From: Shewanella sp. KX20019
GTDB taxonomy: Bacteria; Pseudomonadota; Gammaproteobacteria; Enterobacterales; Shewanellaceae
Reading direction: 5' to 3'
Length of the DNA: 64,000 nucleotides
Assembly: GCF_016757755.1 (NCBI RefSeq)
Contig: NZ_CP068437.1
Coordinates: 4,216,001-4,280,000 of the forward strand
Shown: positions 60,165 to 64,000 of the stretch, piece by piece
Layout: each line of letters opens with the position of its first letter
Numbering within the stretch: position 1 is the stretch's first letter
Translations under genes and position numbers: made by a program
The notes under the pieces: generated by a model
The model's database searches: none
Told to the model about the DNA's origin: nothing
The model's input: the letters and a program-made list of their open reading frames with translations, nothing else

Positions 60165-62017
60165 TACAGCTCTCCCTCAGGTTTAACTGTAGGCTCAATA
60201 TCAACAGTAGCTTCTATATCTACTGACTCTGATTCAGTTTCAAGGGCTGTAGACTCAAGCAACATCTGTTTAAATGTCCCTTCAGCTGCGCTAAGCTCAG
60301 CGAATGTGCCTTGTTGCACTAACAAGCCTTTCTCCATCACCAGCACCCTATCCATCGAACTTAGCGATTCCAACCTGTGAGTCACCATCAAGCAAGCCGT
60401 ATCTTGCATGGCTTGAGCTAATGTCGCTTGTACCGCTTGCTCGCTTAAACTATCAAGACTGGCGGTAGGTTCATCCAAGATATAGAGTTTCGGCTGCTGA
60501 GCGAGTGCTCTAGCAAGGGCGATACGTTGCGCTTGCCCAACAGACAAGCCTGCGGTTTGCTCCTGTATCGGATGGTCTAGTCCTAGCGGCTGCGATTCAA
60601 CAAAATCGAGGATGTGCGCTCGGGCTAACAATGCCTTGATAGCGTCATCTGGCAAAGCCGAATCAGGCGTTAGCTTACCGAGGGCGACATTTTCACGCAC
60701 TGTGCCACAGAACAGTTGTGGCTCCTGCCCCAGCCATGCCAATTTTTTTCGCCATTGCGGCATGGATAACTGGTTCAGCTCTCTACCGTTTATCTTGAGC
60801 TGACCTTGATAAGGTAAGAAGCCCAATAAGGCGCTAAGCAGGCTGGTTTTACCCGCGCCGCTCGCCCCCACCACAGCTAAATGTTCACCTTTTTGCAAGG
60901 TAAAACTAATAGGTCCAAGTAGCTGGCTGCCATCAACGCTATACACTTTAAGATCTATTGCTTCGATGTGTATATCAGTCTCTAGGATGTCACCAACATC
61001 CAACTTTTCACTTGAGCTTGAATCCGGCTGGTCAAGCAATACCATTAACTGCTCTGCGGCGCCTATCGCCTGTGCTTTGGCATGATAATGCGTACCCATA
61101 TCGCGCAGGGGCTGATAAAACTCAGGGGCTAAGATAAGAATAAACAAACCGGTAAATAAACTGATTGAGGTACCATAATGACCAAAATCTAGATGACCTA
61201 AATAACTAAAGCCAAAGTATACCGCTAACACAGCAATCGATACGGCGGCAAAGAACTCTAGTACAGCCGAACTTAAAAACGCCATTCTCAGCACCGACAT
61301 AGTACGCTCTCTGAACTCTTCTGACGCCTTCTCTATCGCCTTCGCTTCTTTAGCGCCTTGATTAAACAGCTTTAACGTCGATAAGCCTTTAAGCCTATCC
61401 ATAAAGTGACCACTTAAACGAGCCAAGGCACCAAAGTTCTTGCGATTGGCATCCGCTGCACCCATGCCCACTAAAATCATAAACATTGGGATCAGTGGTG
61501 CTGTCGCCAGCAGAATAATGCCTGCTGCCCAGTTAATCGGAAATACAGCCATTAAAATGATAAGCGGGATAAAACCTGCAAGCACGATTTGCGGTAAGTA
61601 ACGAGCATAGAAATCCTGTAAGTCTTCCACTTGTTCAAGCACAATACTTGCCCAGCTACCCGCAGGCTTGCCTTGAATAAATGCGGGGCCTAATGCTGCG
61701 AGCTTATCGAGCACCGCCACGCGCATATGTACCCGCAGCTGTGCGCCCGCTTTAAAGCTTGAACGCTCTCTGGCAAATGCCAGTACACCTCTAAAAATAG
61801 TCAGCAGTAGCAGTAACCAGAAGTGGTCAGTAAAAACAGATTTTGGCAGCTCATCAATAATAATACCTTGGAGTATGGTGGCGATGAGCCAGGCCTGACA
61901 CATCAAGCTAATACCGGTTAACACCCCGAAGAGAATCGACAAATTTAAGTAATAACCACAGGCTGATTTTTGCAGTTTTAGCCAGTGAGTGAGCTTTTTC
62001 TCTACGGTTTTATCCAT
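60164..62017 (-). CDS. cydD: Thiol reductant ABC exporter, subunit CydD
   Basis: 617 residues; the partner half-transporter of CydC. Six membrane helices at the N-terminus, then an ATPase with Walker A GASGAGKTS, signature AGLSVGQAQR and Walker B LYILDEPTASLD. It is about 30 residues longer than E. coli CydD because of an acidic C-terminal tail (ESVDIEATVDIEPTVKPEGEL). First gene of cydDC; an FNR-like box lies upstream at 62155. Together with CydC it forms a heterodimer in the inner membrane. Confidence 0.94.
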   Translation of the reverse strand: MDKTVEKKLTHWLKLQKSACGYYLNLSILFGVLTGISLMCQAWLIATILQGIIIDELPKSVFTDHFWLLLLLTIFRGVLAFARERSSFKAGAQLRVHMRVAVLDKLAALGPAFIQGKPAGSWASIVLEQVEDLQDFYARYLPQIVLAGFIPLIILMAVFPINWAAGIILLATAPLIPMFMILVGMGAADANRKNFGALARLSGHFMDRLKGLSTLKLFNQGAKEAKAIEKASEEFRERTMSVLRMAFLSSAVLEFFAAVSIAVLAVYFGFSYLGHLDFGHYGTSISLFTGLFILILAPEFYQPLRDMGTHYHAKAQAIGAAEQLMVLLDQPDSSSSEKLDVGDILETDIHIEAIDLKVYSVDGSQLLGPISFTLQKGEHLAVVGASGAGKTSLLSALLGFLPYQGQLKINGRELNQLSMPQWRKKLAWLGQEPQLFCGTVRENVALGKLTPDSALPDDAIKALLARAHILDFVESQPLGLDHPIQEQTAGLSVGQAQRIALARALAQQPKLYILDEPTASLDSLSEQAVQATLAQAMQDTACLMVTHRLESLSSMDRVLVMEKGLLVQQGTFAELSAAEGTFKQMLLESTALETESESVDIEATVDIEPTVKPEGEL

Positions 62018-62154
62018 TGGGTCCCAGATTTACTGTACATGACAGATAAGCTTAATAAATTAACGGAGTAAGACGACTGAAGAAGTGTGAGTATCGCAAG
62101 CATTAACCGCAGAATAAAACGCCAGTTACTTATTTGCTATGAGACTCACAAAAA

Positions 62155-62168
62155 TTGAGCTAGATCAA
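62155..62168. promoter_or_regulatory. FNR-like box upstream of cydD
   Basis: TTGAGCTAGATCAA matches TTGAT-N4-ATCAA with one mismatch (fifth base). It lies 138 bases upstream of the cydD start, fitting oxygen-dependent control of cydDC. Confidence 0.55.
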
Positions 62169-62229
62169 AAAACAGGGTAGGTATTACTCAACACCATTAC
62201 TAGTGATAAGTCACTTTTAGCCACAAAAA

Positions 62230-62257
62230 AACCGCGAAAGCAGTGCTTATCGCGGTT
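62230..62257 (-). terminator. Intrinsic terminator of the DUF3622 gene
   Basis: AACCGCG / CGCGGTT stem with an internal AAGCA / TGCTT extension; on the minus strand it is followed by a T run. It lies downstream of the DUF3622 stop. Confidence 0.8.
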
Positions 62258-62313
62258 AATGTTATCTGTTGCTTACATTAAGTGTTATAACACTTAGCAA
62301 GTTAGCCTTGCTA

Positions 62314-62664
62314 TTAACGCTCTGCGTCTGAACCGTAATCAAGGTTATCGTCATCAGAATTTCTTTCAGATGCCGCTTTTTCATCACGAGCACTGCGCCA
62401 TACATCAGCTGCAAGCTCTTTCTCTTCAGCAGCTTTATTACGCTCTTCACGTCCCTTAGCTTTACGTTCGTTACGCTTAACAAGGTTTTCTAAGAATGAT
62501 TTCAGCTCAGTTTCGCCCCATGCTATCGCCTCAGCTTCAGTTTCAAAACCTTTTTGGGTTTTTGAAACGACAATTTTTCTAGCTGATTGACGACGAGTGA
62601 TCTGGCCAGTCCAAGTTGTTTTATCTTCAACAACGCGAAAATCATACTTCTTTGTTTGTGTCAT
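62314..62664 (-). CDS. DUF3622-family protein
   Basis: 116 residues. The N-terminal half has a compact alpha/beta pattern with TQTKKYDFRVVEDKTTWTGQITRRQSARKIVVSKTQKGFETEAEAIAWGETELKSFL, typical of DUF3622 in Shewanella and Vibrio. The C-terminal half is a highly charged helix (KRNERKAKGREERNKAAEEKEL). It has no signal peptide and no known function. A terminator follows. The strong charge suggests nucleic-acid or ribosome association, but that is only a guess. Confidence 0.8.
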   Translation of the reverse strand: MTQTKKYDFRVVEDKTTWTGQITRRQSARKIVVSKTQKGFETEAEAIAWGETELKSFLENLVKRNERKAKGREERNKAAEEKELAADVWRSARDEKAASERNSDDDNLDYGSDAER

Positions 62665-62859
62665 GTTACTTATTTTCCTAACAATAATCGTAATACTTTG
62701 AGCTTAATGCGTAAATGATCCAGCTCAATCAATAAGTAGCAGCAATCGCTTTTGCTTTGCAGCTACCTTCAATATTCTTTCAGCGTAATCGCGTCTAATT
62801 GTCTTACCAAATCATAGTCGTTAATACCATGTCTGACTCATCAATTCACCTATTCGCTA

Positions 62860-63066
62860 CTACTTCAGTTTACTGCCCATCTCGAATTCACATAGTTTAC
62901 ATGTGAGTTTATACCCAAGCATAGACTTTCTACCGCCAGTGCTTGTCACCCAACCACGGTCTTCCCAAGGTGGACGATGGCGCACATGCTGCTTATGACC
63001 ACAAGCTAACTCTGCAACCCAATGTTGTTCATCATCTTGATGATAATTAATAATGGCTTGTAGCAA
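62860..63066 (-). CDS. DUF3565-family small zinc-ribbon-like protein
   Basis: 68 residues. CGHKQHVRHRPPWEDRGWV and a C-terminal CKLCEFE match DUF3565, whose Cys and His residues may bind a metal (ELACGHKQHVRH ... LTCKLC). Cytosolic; function unknown. Reads leftward, with no adjacent partner gene closer than 190 bases. It is divergent from the helicase gene. Confidence 0.85.
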   Translation of the reverse strand: MLQAIINYHQDDEQHWVAELACGHKQHVRHRPPWEDRGWVTSTGGRKSMLGYKLTCKLCEFEMGSKLK

Positions 63067-63447
63067 GGCTTACACCTTCAATTGGCCAAAAGGGATTGGC
63101 TAAGTTTGGGTTGAGGTCGATAGACAAACTTTCAGGGGCGCGAGATTAACACGTGCGGACTCGAAACAACATCTTTTAAACGACTAAAAATCACACAATT
63201 GCAAAGTTTAGCTCAATTAGTTGATTTTCTCAGCGCTGAAGTCGTGTTTATTGCTAGCGTCAGCCGCTCAAAAATGGCGATTCACTGCCATACTCTAGAG
63301 GATGGAGATTATAGGGCTACTGTTTATTAAATAGCGCTTTTTAGGCAGATCCTGTAAGCTGCACGCCCGCCAGCATTAGCCGGCCCTTCTATAAACTGCA
63401 GTCAGCGCGCTTTACGCCAGCTTGGCTGGTCTAAATGAGATCTATCT
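63067..63447 (+). promoter_or_regulatory. Long upstream region of rhlE with hairpins
   Basis: About 380 bases without an ORF before the helicase gene. Hairpins include CCAGC / GCTGG at 63417-63429, twenty bases before the start, and ATGGCG..TGCCAT (about 63273-63292). Long structured leaders are known for cold-inducible DEAD-box helicase genes; whether this one is a leader transcript is not shown. Confidence 0.4.
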
Positions 63448-64000
63448 ATGAGTTTTGCTTCACTGGGCTTATCAGCCCAAATTTTGAAAGCTGTCGCCAG
63501 TAAAGGCTATGACACTCCATCTCCAATTCAAGCACAAGCTATTCCAGCGGTACTTGAAGGTAAAGACGTCATGGCTGCCGCCCAAACCGGAACAGGCAAA
63601 ACAGCAGGCTTCACTTTGCCGCTGTTAGAACTTCTTTCAAAAGGCACCAAAGCGCCTGCAAAACAAGTAAGAGCCTTAGTATTAACCCCTACCCGCGAAC
63701 TTGCGGCTCAAGTGGGTGAAAGCGTTGAAGTATACGGCAAGAATTTACCTCTTAAATCAGCGGTTATTTTTGGTGGTGTGGGTATTGGCCCGCAAATATC
63801 CAAGCTTAGCCGCGGTGTCGACATTCTAGTCGCAACGCCGGGTCGTTTACTTGACTTGTATAATCAGCGTGCGGTTAACTTTAGTCAGCTTGAAGTACTC
63901 GTATTAGATGAAGCCGATCGCATGCTAGATATGGGCTTTATCCACGATATTAAGAAAATCCTTGCTGTTTTACCTGCTAAACGGCAGAACTTAATGTTCT
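63448..64000 (+). CDS. rhlE: DEAD-box RNA helicase RhlE (cut by window edge)
   Basis: The ATG at 63448 opens an ORF that runs off the right edge (184 codons present). The N-terminus MSFASLGLS contains the Q motif (GYDTPSPIQAQAIP). Next come motif I AAQTGTGKTAGF, Ia PTRELAAQV, Ib TPGRLL and the II motif DEADRMLDMGF. The spacing and FASLGL start are those of RhlE, which unwinds RNA and helps ribosome assembly and RNA decay. The C-terminal RecA domain and basic tail are outside the window, so distinction from other DEAD-box paralogs is not final. Confidence 0.9.
   Translation, partial: MSFASLGLSAQILKAVASKGYDTPSPIQAQAIPAVLEGKDVMAAAQTGTGKTAGFTLPLLELLSKGTKAPAKQVRALVLTPTRELAAQVGESVEVYGKNLPLKSAVIFGGVGIGPQISKLSRGVDILVATPGRLLDLYNQRAVNFSQLEVLVLDEADRMLDMGFIHDIKKILAVLPAKRQNLMF

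Overview
The window is chromosomal DNA of a gammaproteobacterium and looks like Shewanella. The gene content (sulfite reductase cysJIH, three-gene pnt transhydrogenase, hldE, glnE, ygiF/ygiM-like genes, cydDC, a PutA without the DNA-binding domain, DUF3010/DUF3622/DUF3565 families), a moderate GC content judged by eye, and many short intrinsic terminators support this. The species cannot be named from the sequence alone. I saw no rRNA, tRNA, CRISPR array, intact insertion sequence or prophage. Both ends cut through genes: an S41-peptidase-like gene on the left and a DEAD-box helicase on the right.

Layout. 1-4.4 kb: S41-like tail, RIO kinase, periplasmic peroxiredoxin, DUF3010 protein and a large periplasmic protein of unknown function. 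4.4-5.2 kb: about 0.8 kb without genes but rich in inverted repeats. 5.2-9.6 kb: cysH-cysI-cysJ (assimilatory sulfate reduction), transcribed leftward. 9.9-12.8 kb: pntAA-pntAB-pntB. 12.9-18.7 kb: a double-barrel outer-membrane protein (MipA/OmpV plus PagL-like), a rhomboid protease with a coupled 28-codon leader ORF, a TetR regulator next to a perfect palindrome, a GFA-family protein and an HELGH protein. 18.7-21.2 kb: hldE and an LpxL-type acyltransferase, divergent, for lipid A/LPS. 21.3-25.5 kb: quinol nitric oxide reductase norB under three NorR boxes and a sigma-54 promoter, then norR. 25.6-30 kb: a paired M16 peptidase system and zapE. 30-33.6 kb: small proteins of general stress or unknown families, and a 13-bp tandem repeat. 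33.8-42.5 kb: glnE, then a PspA-centred membrane operon (lipoprotein, DUF350, membrane-anchored spermidine-synthase-like protein, DUF2170, PspA/YjfJ, DUF2491). 42.6-48.3 kb: RHH-like small protein, voltage-gated K+ channel, CYTH/CHAD triphosphatase, PhoU-like/Pit phosphate transport and a YgiM-like SH3 protein. 48.5-51.7 kb: putA. 52-56.2 kb: copper nitrite reductase nirK with an NTF2-like periplasmic protein, SCO and PCuAC copper chaperones and a Crp/Fnr-family regulator. 56.4-64 kb: chemoreceptor, cydCD, DUF3622, DUF3565 and the start of rhlE.

How the parts fit together. Two loci 26 kb apart form a nitrite -> NO -> N2O route: NirK makes NO in the periplasm and NorB removes it. nirK has an NNR/DNR-type box and its own Crp/Fnr regulator, while norB has the NorR/sigma-54 arrangement. 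The copper chaperones beside nirK would supply its copper. The locus hldE ... glnE ... ygiF ... ygiM keeps the gene order known from E. coli but is expanded by inserted modules, the largest being the PspA operon. A 13-bp operator-like sequence, GACATATTATGTC, occurs three times: once in front of glnE and twice around a promoter inside the PspA operon. This suggests an unrecognised shared regulator.

The best candidates for under-described biology are the PspA/polyamine-synthase membrane operon with its shared operator, the MipA-PagL-like fusion, the coupled leader ORF of the rhomboid gene, the NTF2-like protein between nirK and its copper chaperones, and the structured 4.4-5.2 kb gap.
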